A program made the translations under genes and the position numbers. The notes beneath the pieces are model-generated. The model did no database searches. It saw nothing but the letters and a program-made list of their open reading frames with translations, and had not been told where the DNA came from. 64,000 nt of DNA from an uncultured Pelagibacteraceae bacterium (GTDB taxonomy: Bacteria; Pseudomonadota; Alphaproteobacteria; Pelagibacterales; Pelagibacteraceae), in contig CACCOB010000002.1 of NCBI GenBank assembly GCA_902547535.1, forward strand, positions 124,001-188,000, in the 5' to 3' direction. Positions 52,709-60,757 of this stretch are shown here, in pieces (the stretch's first letter is position 1; every line of letters starts with the position of its first letter).

Positions 52709-53602
52709 ATGAAATTAGATAATATATATAAAGAAGAGAAGAAAAGCGCTTTTGCAAAATTATTAGAAATTATCATTACAATGGCTTCTAGACCATCTGG
52801 ACTTATTGGACTTAGTATTTTAGTTTTTCATATAATTCTTGCATTTATAAGCCCTTATATTGCTCCTCATGATTTTAAAGCTATAGATCCAACATTAATG
52901 CTCCAGGCTCCATCTGCCGAGTATTGGTTTGGAACAGACGATCTTGGAAGAGATGTTTTTACTAGAACAATTTTAGGAGGAAGAACGGCTCTTACAATAA
53001 CTTTCTTTGGATCTTTAATAGCATTACTGTGGGGTGGTCTTTTAGGAATATTTTGTGGATTGGTTGGAGGAAAAATTGACGATGTAGTTATGAGAATTGT
53101 AGATGCGTTCTTATCTATTCCGTGGATATTAGCAATGTTATTGATTGTATCTTTGTTAGGTACATCTACTGAAGTATTGATACCTGCTTTAGGTTTTTTT
53201 TATGGCAAAGGAATCGTGAGAGTTGCAAGAGCAGCAACACATGATGTTATCGCAAAAGACTTTATAGTCTCTGCAAGAGCGAGGGGACATAGTAATTTTT
53301 CAATTATTTGGAATGAAATAATTCCTAATGTAAGAGATGCAATATTAGTTGAAGGTGCAATGCGATGGTCATGGATGTTGCTTGGTTTCAGTTCTTTATC
53401 TTTCTTAGGTTTTGGTGTTAGCCCTCCAACTCCAGACTGGGGATTAATGATATCAAATGCTAGAGGTTTGATGTCTTTCGCTTATTGGGCAGTAATAGCA
53501 CCAATAGTTGGATTAAGTAGTTTAATTATTGGTATTAATTTAACAGCAGACGCTTTTGCCAAAGCTTTAGGTATAGATAGATCAACCAAAGCTCCTGTTT
53601 AG
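52709..53602 (+). CDS. peptide-type ABC transporter permease (DppC-like)
   Basis: A 297-residue permease. The N-terminal periplasmic motif WFGTDDLGRDVFTRTILGGR is diagnostic of DppC/OppC; the EAA loop is at SARARGHSNFSIIWNEIIPN and the protein ends after LGIDRSTKAPV. Co-transcribed with the flanking genes (1 and 2 bp gaps). Confidence 0.92.
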   Translation: MKLDNIYKEEKKSAFAKLLEIIITMASRPSGLIGLSILVFHIILAFISPYIAPHDFKAIDPTLMLQAPSAEYWFGTDDLGRDVFTRTILGGRTALTITFFGSLIALLWGGLLGIFCGLVGGKIDDVVMRIVDAFLSIPWILAMLLIVSLLGTSTEVLIPALGFFYGKGIVRVARAATHDVIAKDFIVSARARGHSNFSIIWNEIIPNVRDAILVEGAMRWSWMLLGFSSLSFLGFGVSPPTPDWGLMISNARGLMSFAYWAVIAPIVGLSSLIIGINLTADAFAKALGIDRSTKAPV

Positions 53603-53604
53603 TT

Positions 53605-55629
53605 ATGACTGATATAATTCAAAAAGTAAAAAATTTATCTATTGGATTTAGAAGTAAAAAAGGAGAAGAAATTTTAATTTTAAAGAATATAAGCACAAAT
53701 ATCAAAAAGGGTGAGACAGTTGGAATAGTAGGGGAATCTGGTTCTGGAAAAAGCACATTAGCATTAGCAATGATGGGATACGTTAAGCATGGACTTTATA
53801 CTGTTGGAGGAGAATGCGAGTTTAACTCGTCAAATTTACTGAAAATGAAAAGTAAAGATTTAGAAAAAATTAGGGGTAGAAAGATAGCAATGATACCACA
53901 AAATGCAGGTCAAGCATTAACGCCAAACTTAAAAATTGGCTATCAAATTGATGAAGCTTTGCAATTACACTCAGATTTAGATGAGAGACAAAGAGAAAAA
54001 AAAATTTCTGAACTATTGAATAAAGTTAGACTTCCTTCCCCAGAAACAATTGCTTTAAGATATCCTCACGAACTTTCTGGAGGTCAACAACAGAGAGTTG
54101 CAGTTGCTATGGCATTAGCAGGAACGCCAGATTTACTTCTCTTAGATGAACCTACAACAGGCTTAGATGTAACAACACAAGCTCATGTATTGGAGCTTCT
54201 AAATTTTATTGCAAAAGATACTGGAACATCAATGGTTTATGTGAGCCATGACCTTGGAGCTATTGCTCAAGTAAGCGATAGAATTATTGTCATGTATTCT
54301 GGAGAAATTGTTTTAGAGGGACCTTCAAGAGATATCCTTAAAAGACCCATTCATCCTTATACGCATGGATTACTTAAATCTATTCCAAAATTGTCTCTAG
54401 CTGGTCTTCCTGACTCAATGCCTGGTAGTCAACCTCAACCAGGAACGATTCAAAGTGGTTGTAGTTTTTTTGATAGATGTAATTTTTCAGATGAGAATTG
54501 TAAAAATAATTCTCCTAAATTAGAATTTTTAAAAGATTTAAATACTAGTGTTAGATGTTTTAATTATGAAAAACTTGTAAAAGAGAATCAAGTAAGCCAA
54601 ACAGTTAATAAAATTAAGAATAAATCACAAGATAAAGAAATATTAAATTTATCAGAAGTATCTATTAGTTATGCTAAACAAAAACTTTTAGATCAAATTT
54701 TCAATAGAATTTCTGATGATAACCCTACAGTTAAAGATATTAATATTAATATTAAAAAGGGAGAGACAATAGCTTTAGTAGGAGAGTCAGGAAGTGGAAA
54801 ATCAACAATCCTAAAATCTATTGCTGGACTGCTTAGAACCAAAGATGGTTTAATAAAGTTTGATAAAAATAGAAATTTATCGTCTGATTTGAAAGAAAGA
54901 GATCCCAATGATTTACGAATTATTCAATTAATATTTCAAAATCCAGATGAGTCTTTGAACCCTAACCACACTGTAGAAGAAATTATTGCACAACCATTAA
55001 AATTGTATTTTGGATTAAAAGGTGAAGAATTAAAGAAAAATATTATAGACTTATTACAAAAAGTAAGACTTGGAGAATTTTATACATCCAGATACCCAAG
55101 ACAACTATCTGGGGGTGAAAAACAAAGAGTAGCGGTTGCAAGAGCTTTTGCTGCAAAACCAGATATTATTTTATGTGATGAGGTAACATCTGCTTTAGAT
55201 GTTTCTGTGCAAGCTGCTGTATTAAATTTATTACAACAACTAAAAGAAGATTTTGGAACAACATATATCTTTGTATCACATGATTTAGCCGTTGTAAGAG
55301 CAATTAGTGATAGAGTAGCAGTTCTTTATCAAGGAAGGCTTTGTGAAGTTGGACCTTCAAATGACGTTTATAAGTTTCCATCTCACCCTTATACAGAAGT
55401 TTTGTTGGGTGCTGTCCTGGAACCAGATCCAGATATAAAACCTAAATTAGTTGCTGAGGATATTGTTGAAGAAAGACCACCAGAAAAAGGTTGTAGTTTT
55501 CAAGGTAGGTGCTCGAGAATTGTAGGAGATATCTGTAAAAAAGAGATTCCTCCGTGGCAACTAACTGATAGTGGTAATGCTATTAGATGTCATATACCTA
55601 TAAAAGAATTACAAAAAGAACAATTTTAA
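53605..55629 (+). CDS. peptide-type ABC transporter ATPase, DppD-DppF fusion
   Basis: A 674-residue protein with two complete ATPase domains, replacing the usual separate DppD and DppF. Walker A motifs GESGSGKST occur at 43-51 and 393-401; signatures are LSGGQQQR in the first half and LSGGEKQR in the second; both halves have a C-terminal oligopeptide-transporter Cys motif (GCSFFDRC and GCSFQGRC) as in Opp/Dpp ATPases that may bind iron-sulfur. Last gene of the transporter operon; bioY follows after 52 bp. Confidence 0.92.
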   Translation: MTDIIQKVKNLSIGFRSKKGEEILILKNISTNIKKGETVGIVGESGSGKSTLALAMMGYVKHGLYTVGGECEFNSSNLLKMKSKDLEKIRGRKIAMIPQNAGQALTPNLKIGYQIDEALQLHSDLDERQREKKISELLNKVRLPSPETIALRYPHELSGGQQQRVAVAMALAGTPDLLLLDEPTTGLDVTTQAHVLELLNFIAKDTGTSMVYVSHDLGAIAQVSDRIIVMYSGEIVLEGPSRDILKRPIHPYTHGLLKSIPKLSLAGLPDSMPGSQPQPGTIQSGCSFFDRCNFSDENCKNNSPKLEFLKDLNTSVRCFNYEKLVKENQVSQTVNKIKNKSQDKEILNLSEVSISYAKQKLLDQIFNRISDDNPTVKDININIKKGETIALVGESGSGKSTILKSIAGLLRTKDGLIKFDKNRNLSSDLKERDPNDLRIIQLIFQNPDESLNPNHTVEEIIAQPLKLYFGLKGEELKKNIIDLLQKVRLGEFYTSRYPRQLSGGEKQRVAVARAFAAKPDIILCDEVTSALDVSVQAAVLNLLQQLKEDFGTTYIFVSHDLAVVRAISDRVAVLYQGRLCEVGPSNDVYKFPSHPYTEVLLGAVLEPDPDIKPKLVAEDIVEERPPEKGCSFQGRCSRIVGDICKKEIPPWQLTDSGNAIRCHIPIKELQKEQF

Positions 55630-55681
55630 TAGATTAATTTATTATTTTAAAATTTAATTAATTGTGCTTAAATAATAATGT

Positions 55682-56248
55682 ATGAAAAATAATTCTACAT
55701 TAATAAAAAATTTACTTTCAGACTTTAGAATAAATACTTATTTTCAAAATGTATCTTTAATGTTGATCGGTACATTAATCTTAGCATTTTCATCAAAAGT
55801 ACAAGTGCCATTTTGGCCGGTGCCAATGACTATGCAAACATTTGCAGTATTTATAATTGGAATGACATATGGTTCTAAATTAGCTTTTTTCACACTTTTA
55901 CTTTATCTATTTGAAGGTGCTATAGGACTTCCAGTTTTTGCAAAAGGTGGAGGATTGCTTTATTTAACAGGGCCTACAGCAGGATATCTTTATGGAATGG
56001 TTATTGCAGCAGGGTTAGTGGGATATTTTGCAGAAAAAAATTTCAATGAATCATATTTAAAAAGCCTTGTTTCACTTTTTGTTGCATCTATTATTATTTT
56101 TTCAGGTGGAATTGGATATTTGGGATCAATAATTGGATATGAAAAAGCATTTGCAGTTGGATTTTACCCATTTATATTGAGTGAATTATTTAAAATAGGG
56201 TTAGCTGTTTTAATAATCCCATCAATTTACAAATATTTTAAAATTTAA
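55682..56248 (+). CDS. bioY: biotin transporter BioY
   Basis: A 188-residue integral membrane protein of the BioY S-component family. PVPMTMQTFAVFIIG near residues 44-58, GLPVFAKGGG and the LTGPTAGYLYG motif are diagnostic of biotin-binding ECF components. About six helices are visible. No bioM/bioN energising genes are adjacent, so it may act alone or with ECF subunits elsewhere. It suggests biotin auxotrophy or scavenging. Confidence 0.92.
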   Translation: MKNNSTLIKNLLSDFRINTYFQNVSLMLIGTLILAFSSKVQVPFWPVPMTMQTFAVFIIGMTYGSKLAFFTLLLYLFEGAIGLPVFAKGGGLLYLTGPTAGYLYGMVIAAGLVGYFAEKNFNESYLKSLVSLFVASIIIFSGGIGYLGSIIGYEKAFAVGFYPFILSELFKIGLAVLIIPSIYKYFKI

Positions 56249-56266
56249 ATAAATTATTAAATTTTT

Positions 56267-56722
56267 ATGAAAAAAATATTAATTATTTTTTTATTTACAA
56301 TTAATTCATTATCAGCAGAGGAAGTATTACCTTTGAATTTTACAGACATTAATAAATTACTGATGGATGATAATTTAACTTATAAGTTGCTCGAAGATTG
56401 TGTTGCTATAAACTCAGCTATAACTGAATTAATTAAAAAAGATCATCCTAAATTAGCAAATGAGTTTTATGACTCAGCTAATTATCTTTATCCATTTGGT
56501 ATCTTAACATTAAAAAAAATTAAAGGATTGAGTAAAAAAGATGCAGAGAAAGAATTTTATATTAGAGTTGTTGGAAGGACTAGTGATTATATTAACTTTA
56601 TGAAAAAAAATGGAAAAAAAAATAAAAGTTATTTTAAAGGAACCTTTATAGGAACAGATCTTAATTATTGTAATGAAATAAGAGCAGCAATTAAAATATC
56701 TGTTTCTGAATTATCAAATTAA
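56267..56722 (+). CDS. small secreted protein of unknown function
   Basis: A 151-residue protein that I do not recognise. It has an N-terminal signal peptide (about 16 residues, IIFLFTINSLSA before EEVLP), so it is probably periplasmic. The mature part is mainly helical-looking, with two Cys residues (LEDCVAINSAI and LNYCNEIRAAI) that could form a disulfide. It lies 18 bp after bioY in the same direction but has no obvious functional link. Confidence 0.75.
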   Translation: MKKILIIFLFTINSLSAEEVLPLNFTDINKLLMDDNLTYKLLEDCVAINSAITELIKKDHPKLANEFYDSANYLYPFGILTLKKIKGLSKKDAEKEFYIRVVGRTSDYINFMKKNGKKNKSYFKGTFIGTDLNYCNEIRAAIKISVSELSN

Positions 56723-56731
56723 TAAATTTTA

Positions 56732-57055
56732 TTATTCTGATTTTTTAAATTTAGGTATTTTGGATTTCTTTTCTTTTTTCTTTTTGTTAAATTTTGGAAT
56801 TTTCGACTTTTTTGATTCCTTTTTTTCTGAAGAATTGCTTACTGCTTGATCCTGATAGTCAGCCAATGCTTCTTGAATTTCTACACATTTTTCTGAGTTG
56901 CAAAAATATGTTGTGCCAGTTTTTTTGTCATAAAGATATGCACCACAATTTTCAATTTTTTTTTTAGTACAATTAGTTGGAACCAATTGAAATTCAGCAA
57001 ACGAAATTGATGAATAAATAAATATTAAGGAAAAAATCAAAAAAGTTTTTTTCAT
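56732..57055 (-). CDS. small secreted protein with Lys-rich repeated tail
   Basis: A 107-residue protein of unknown function. I chose the Met of MKKTFLIFSL as start because it begins a standard signal peptide (cleavage about SFA/EF); an in-frame Met five codons upstream is less likely. The mature N-terminus has four Cys residues in TNCTKKKIENC and YFCNSEKC, suggesting two disulfides. The C-terminus repeats KKSKIPKF twice (about residues 79-105), giving a strongly basic tail that may bind nucleic acid, anionic polymer or membrane. Convergent with 56267-56722. Confidence 0.72.
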   Translation of the reverse strand: MKKTFLIFSLIFIYSSISFAEFQLVPTNCTKKKIENCGAYLYDKKTGTTYFCNSEKCVEIQEALADYQDQAVSNSSEKKESKKSKIPKFNKKKKEKKSKIPKFKKSE

Positions 57056-57070
57056 AAATAAGTATAACAA

Positions 57071-57282
57071 GATTCAAAAAAAGTTAAATAGATACAACCG
57101 TTGATAGAAAAACTCATTAAAATAAAAACTAAAATTTTATTAACCTATTAGTATTTAAAATAAACAAATATTTTTGATAAAAAAACAATTAAAATACAAA
57201 ATATTTAAAAATTCGTAGAAAAATAAAATTTTATATGAGAAAATAATGTAATAATTAATTATTAAAGAAGGGGAAAATCAAC
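57071..57282. other. 212-bp AT-rich intergenic region
   Basis: The longest gene-free stretch of the window, between the divergent small secreted protein and the sugar-type binding protein. It is extremely A/T-rich, with no ORF, tRNA or clear hairpin. It must hold promoters for both directions, but hexamers cannot be picked reliably against this background. The plus-strand gene has a Shine-Dalgarno (AAGGGGA, 57268-57274). Confidence 0.6.
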
Positions 57283-58479
57283 ATGAAAAAACTTTTGAAT
57301 ATCTTTTTATTTTCTTGTTTTTTAGGGATTTTTAGCTTTGCTACTGCACAAGACAGATGCGATGAGTGCTTAGAAAAAGTTCCACAAGATATGAAAGATT
57401 ATGTTTATAACATGGACTTTATGGATGCCGACCAACCATTAGGTGAAGCGGTTATGAGAAACTGGAAAAGTCCTAGAAAACCACCTTGGACAATAGGTTA
57501 TGCTAGCACATATGCTGGTAACACTTGGAGAAAAGGTGCTATGGAGCGTTTAATGGAAGTAGTTTATCCTAAGTGGAAAGCTCTTGGTATGGTTGATGAA
57601 ATTGTAATAACTCAATCAAACTTAGACGATTCGCTTCAAATTCAACAAATGAGACAGATGATAGATGGAGGCAAAGTAGACGCAATTATAATTTGTTGTT
57701 CTAACATCACTGCTTTAAATACTACGATTAAGTATGGTTGGGAAAAAGGAATACCAACATTATCTTTTACTGGTTTTACCACTTCTCCATATTCAATTAA
57801 CACATCTGTTAATTACAGACTTGTTGGTTATTATGTTGGAGCGTGGATGGCTGAATTAATTGGTGAAAAAGGTAATGTGATAGTTATCGAAGGTATCCCA
57901 GGTTATTCTGCATCTGACCAACAAAACAAAGGAGTTTTGGCAGCGCTTGATGAATATCCAGATGTAAATGTTGTTGGACAATTAGCACATAACTGGACTT
58001 CTCAAGTTGCTCAAAAAGAACTTTCACAATGGCTATCAACTAATACGAAAAAAGTTGATGGTATTGCAGTTCAATCTTCAGGAGAGACTGGAACTTTACA
58101 AGCATTACTTCAGTCTGGAAGAGATCCAATTCCACCAATCGCATTAGGTGGTGAATTGGGAGCTCTTTGTTATTGGAGACAAAACCCAGGATATATTGAT
58201 GAAGCGATATATGCTTGGCCTCCAGGAGATGAGATTGAATTAGGTATGGAAGTAATGATGAGAACACTTCAAGGTCAAGGTCCTAGAATCCAATCCATAT
58301 TGGTTGGTCCTGCTACTAAGAATTTCGATGAAATCAAAGAAATCTTGAACGAAGATTGTGATAGAAATTCTACCGGTTGGGATAATCCTGGAATGGAAAA
58401 ATGGGCTCCAAGATCATATATTGAAGCTTTCTTTGACAATCCTTCTGATCCAGAAAAATACGATATAAGTTCACACTAA
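57283..58479 (+). CDS. sugar-type ABC transporter substrate-binding protein (Peripla_BP_4/RbsB-like)
   Basis: A 398-residue periplasmic binding protein. A signal peptide of about 22 residues ends in ATA before QDRC. The mature protein has the class I sugar-binding pattern: WTIGYASTYAGNTWRKG at strand 1, QMRQMIDGGKVDAIIICCS, VNYRLVGYYVGAWMAE, and a hinge near GIAVQSSGETGT. It is longer than RbsB, with an N-terminal extension that includes CDECLEKVP and a C-terminal CDRNSTGW segment; paired Cys may form a disulfide. It heads the operon that runs past the window end. Confidence 0.9.
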   Translation: MKKLLNIFLFSCFLGIFSFATAQDRCDECLEKVPQDMKDYVYNMDFMDADQPLGEAVMRNWKSPRKPPWTIGYASTYAGNTWRKGAMERLMEVVYPKWKALGMVDEIVITQSNLDDSLQIQQMRQMIDGGKVDAIIICCSNITALNTTIKYGWEKGIPTLSFTGFTTSPYSINTSVNYRLVGYYVGAWMAELIGEKGNVIVIEGIPGYSASDQQNKGVLAALDEYPDVNVVGQLAHNWTSQVAQKELSQWLSTNTKKVDGIAVQSSGETGTLQALLQSGRDPIPPIALGGELGALCYWRQNPGYIDEAIYAWPPGDEIELGMEVMMRTLQGQGPRIQSILVGPATKNFDEIKEILNEDCDRNSTGWDNPGMEKWAPRSYIEAFFDNPSDPEKYDISSH

Positions 58480-58494
58480 TACTTTTAAAAAAGT

Positions 58495-60240
58495 ATGAGT
58501 GCAGAAAAAAATAATCAAGACAGCGCCTCTCAACTAAAGGCGCTGTCTAAAAATCAAAATACAGTTTCAGGCGACATATACGTTCAAGATGTTCATAAAT
58601 ATTTTGGAGTAACTAAAGCCTTAAATGGAGTAAATTTTAGTGCTAATTTTGGAGAAATCCATGCAATTGTTGGCGGAAATGGATGTGGAAAAAGTACATT
58701 AGCGAAAGTTATGTCTGGAGTATTACCTATCGACAAAGGAAAAGTTTCAGTACTAGGCCAAACTCCTACCTCGCCTGTCATGGCAAGAAATATGGGAATT
58801 GCAACAGTTTTCCAAGAAGTGATGATTGCCGAAGAGGCTTCAGTAGTAGATAATCTTTTTGTTGGCTCTGATGATTTCTGGTACAAAAATCTAACTCAAA
58901 GGGAAAAAGTAATAAAAGCACAGGAGATTATGGAAGATCTTGTTGGAGAGTACGTTGATCCATATACACAAGCTTTTAATTTATCTCTACCTATAAAAGC
59001 TTGGATTACAATTGCTAGAGCTTTTTTAAGAGAAAACACCAAACTATTAATTTTAGATGAGTCATCAGCTGCCCTTGATTTTGATTCAACTGAAAGATTA
59101 TTCAAAAAAATGAGAGAGTTGCGCGATAATGGAGTTGCTGTTTTTATTGTAACCCACAGAATTGCAGAATTGGTTAGAATTAGTGATAAAGCAACTGTTA
59201 TGAGAGATGGAAAAGATGTTGGTGTTCTTGAAAAAAAAGATCTTAATGAAAAAAATTTAATTGGTCTAATGACAGGCAGAGCAGAAACAGGTGAAAAATC
59301 TAAATCTGTAGCAGTTCAAACAAAAACCGACAAAGTAGTAATGAGAGCTGAAAACTTAGTCGTATGGCCAGAAAGTAAACCTGTCAATTTTGAAGTTAAA
59401 AGAGGAGAAATTGTAGGAGTAACTGGTTTGGATGGTAATGGGCAAGATGACTTTGTAAAAATCTTAGCAGGCGTACAGGAAGCTAATGGTGGCACAACTG
59501 AAATTTTAGATAATAATGAAAATTTTATAAAATATAGTTCATTAGAAAATGCAAAAAAAAATGGTATTTCTTTCGTTTCTGGTGACAGGAAAAAAGAAGG
59601 TATTCTTCCAAACTTAAGTATTTATGAAAATCTTGTTGTTCCTCTTTATAAAAAAACTAGTAGAGCAGGTTTTTTGGGATTCATTGATTGGCTAGAATTA
59701 AATGGAATTTTTGAATGGGAAGTTGATAGATTAAGTATAAAGACAGGTCCAAGAGATAATCTTATTGGTTCACTAAGTGGAGGAAACCAGCAAAAAGTAA
59801 TGATCGCAAGATCATTTGCTCAACACCCAAAAGTTTTGATTTTAAATGATCCTGCAAGAGGAATAGATGTAAGCACAAAAAGAGATCTTTATGTTCACTT
59901 AAGAAATTATGTTGAAGAGGGAAATACTGTAATATTTTTATCAAGCGAACTTGAGGAATTTATTGGGCTATGTCCCAAAGTAATCGTTTTTAGAAATGGA
60001 ACAGTATTTGACATTTTTGAAAATGAAAAAATTAACGCAGACACTTTATTGGAAGGAATGTTTGGACAAACTGCTGGGATCAGTGAAACTTTATTATCAA
60101 GTAAAACAGATTTAAATTCAAATATTATTCAAAATAAAAAAATTACAAATGAAAAAATATATCAAAAGAAAATTGTTAAAATAGTAGATTTTGAAAAGGA
60201 AAATAAAAATAAAACTAAGATAAAAATTAAAACATTTTAA
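58495..60240 (+). CDS. sugar-type ABC transporter ATPase (RbsA/MglA-like) with a Lys-rich C-terminal tail
   Basis: A 581-residue double-ATPase subunit. The first domain has Walker A GGNGCGKST at 60-68 but a degenerate signature (LSLPIKAWITIARA); the second has the usual altered P-loop GLDGNGQDD at 311-319 and an intact LSGGNQQK near 427. Catalytically the first nucleotide site is the likely active one, as in RbsA. Residues from about 525 to 581 form an extension absent from normal RbsA/MglA, ending in a basic KKIVKIVDFEKENKNK-type tail that resembles the C-terminus of the next gene product. The first codons span a strong hairpin at 58518-58548. Confidence 0.88.
   Translation: MSAEKNNQDSASQLKALSKNQNTVSGDIYVQDVHKYFGVTKALNGVNFSANFGEIHAIVGGNGCGKSTLAKVMSGVLPIDKGKVSVLGQTPTSPVMARNMGIATVFQEVMIAEEASVVDNLFVGSDDFWYKNLTQREKVIKAQEIMEDLVGEYVDPYTQAFNLSLPIKAWITIARAFLRENTKLLILDESSAALDFDSTERLFKKMRELRDNGVAVFIVTHRIAELVRISDKATVMRDGKDVGVLEKKDLNEKNLIGLMTGRAETGEKSKSVAVQTKTDKVVMRAENLVVWPESKPVNFEVKRGEIVGVTGLDGNGQDDFVKILAGVQEANGGTTEILDNNENFIKYSSLENAKKNGISFVSGDRKKEGILPNLSIYENLVVPLYKKTSRAGFLGFIDWLELNGIFEWEVDRLSIKTGPRDNLIGSLSGGNQQKVMIARSFAQHPKVLILNDPARGIDVSTKRDLYVHLRNYVEEGNTVIFLSSELEEFIGLCPKVIVFRNGTVFDIFENEKINADTLLEGMFGQTAGISETLLSSKTDLNSNIIQNKKITNEKIYQKKIVKIVDFEKENKNKTKIKIKTF
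58518..58548 (+). promoter_or_regulatory. 11-bp perfect GC-rich hairpin inside the start of the ATPase gene
   Basis: AGACAGCGCCT (58518-58528) pairs exactly with AGGCGCTGTCT (58538-58548) around a 9-nt loop. It is in codons 8-18 of the ATPase gene, 39 bp after the binding-protein stop. No T-run follows. In such an AT-rich genome it is conspicuous and probably limits downstream expression or protects the upstream mRNA. Confidence 0.85.
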
Positions 60241-60752
60241 TGAAAAAAGATAATAAAAATAACTATTATAATAGTGAAGATCAAATCAATTTTGAAAAGT
60301 TAGATAATTTTAAAAAATATAATTCTAATTTTAAAAATAAAACTCAATATAAAAATCAAAACATTAAGTACTCTAATTCAGATAAAAATTACTTTAATAG
60401 TATTATTAAAACAGAAAAAAATATATCTTTGTTAAATGAAACGGATATTAAAAAAGATATTAGTTATTACAATTCATCAGACTCTCAAAAATTTGAACAG
60501 CTAAATAATTTCCCTGAATATAAATTTGATATTAAAGATAAAAATCAAAGTACGAATTCAGAGATGATTTATTCATCTAATGACTATGGTGAGTTTAATA
60601 AAATAATTCAAACAAATAACAAAGAAGAAAAAACAACAGAAGACAAAAATAAAAAAGTTAAAGTTATTGATTATGGTAAATTAAAAGAAGGTGAAAAAAA
60701 AATTAAAAATAAATTAGGAATCGAAAAAATAAAGATAGTTTATTTTGATTAA
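60240..60752 (+). CDS. unrecognised Asn/Lys-rich protein with four copies of a Y-x-N-S-x-D motif
   Basis: A 170-residue protein for which I know no family. No signal peptide or membrane segment is seen. Its first 125 residues contain four copies of a motif of about 16 residues with the pattern Y-x-(N/S)-x-(S/E/N)-D followed by Phe and a hydrophobic pair: at about 9-24 (YYNSEDQINFEKLDNF), 44-58 (YSNSDKNYFNSIIKT), 76-91 (YYNSSDSQKFEQLNNF) and 111-125 (YSSNDYGEFNKIIQT); copies 1 and 3, and 2 and 4, are most alike, so a two-unit duplication is likely. Residues 139-170 (KKVKVIDYGKLKEG and following) resemble the tail of the ATPase just upstream. It overlaps the ATPase stop by 1 bp and precedes the permease gene by 5 bp, so it is made with the transporter. 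Confidence 0.75.
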   Translation: MKKDNKNNYYNSEDQINFEKLDNFKKYNSNFKNKTQYKNQNIKYSNSDKNYFNSIIKTEKNISLLNETDIKKDISYYNSSDSQKFEQLNNFPEYKFDIKDKNQSTNSEMIYSSNDYGEFNKIIQTNNKEEKTTEDKNKKVKVIDYGKLKEGEKKIKNKLGIEKIKIVYFD

Positions 60753-60757
60753 ATAAA

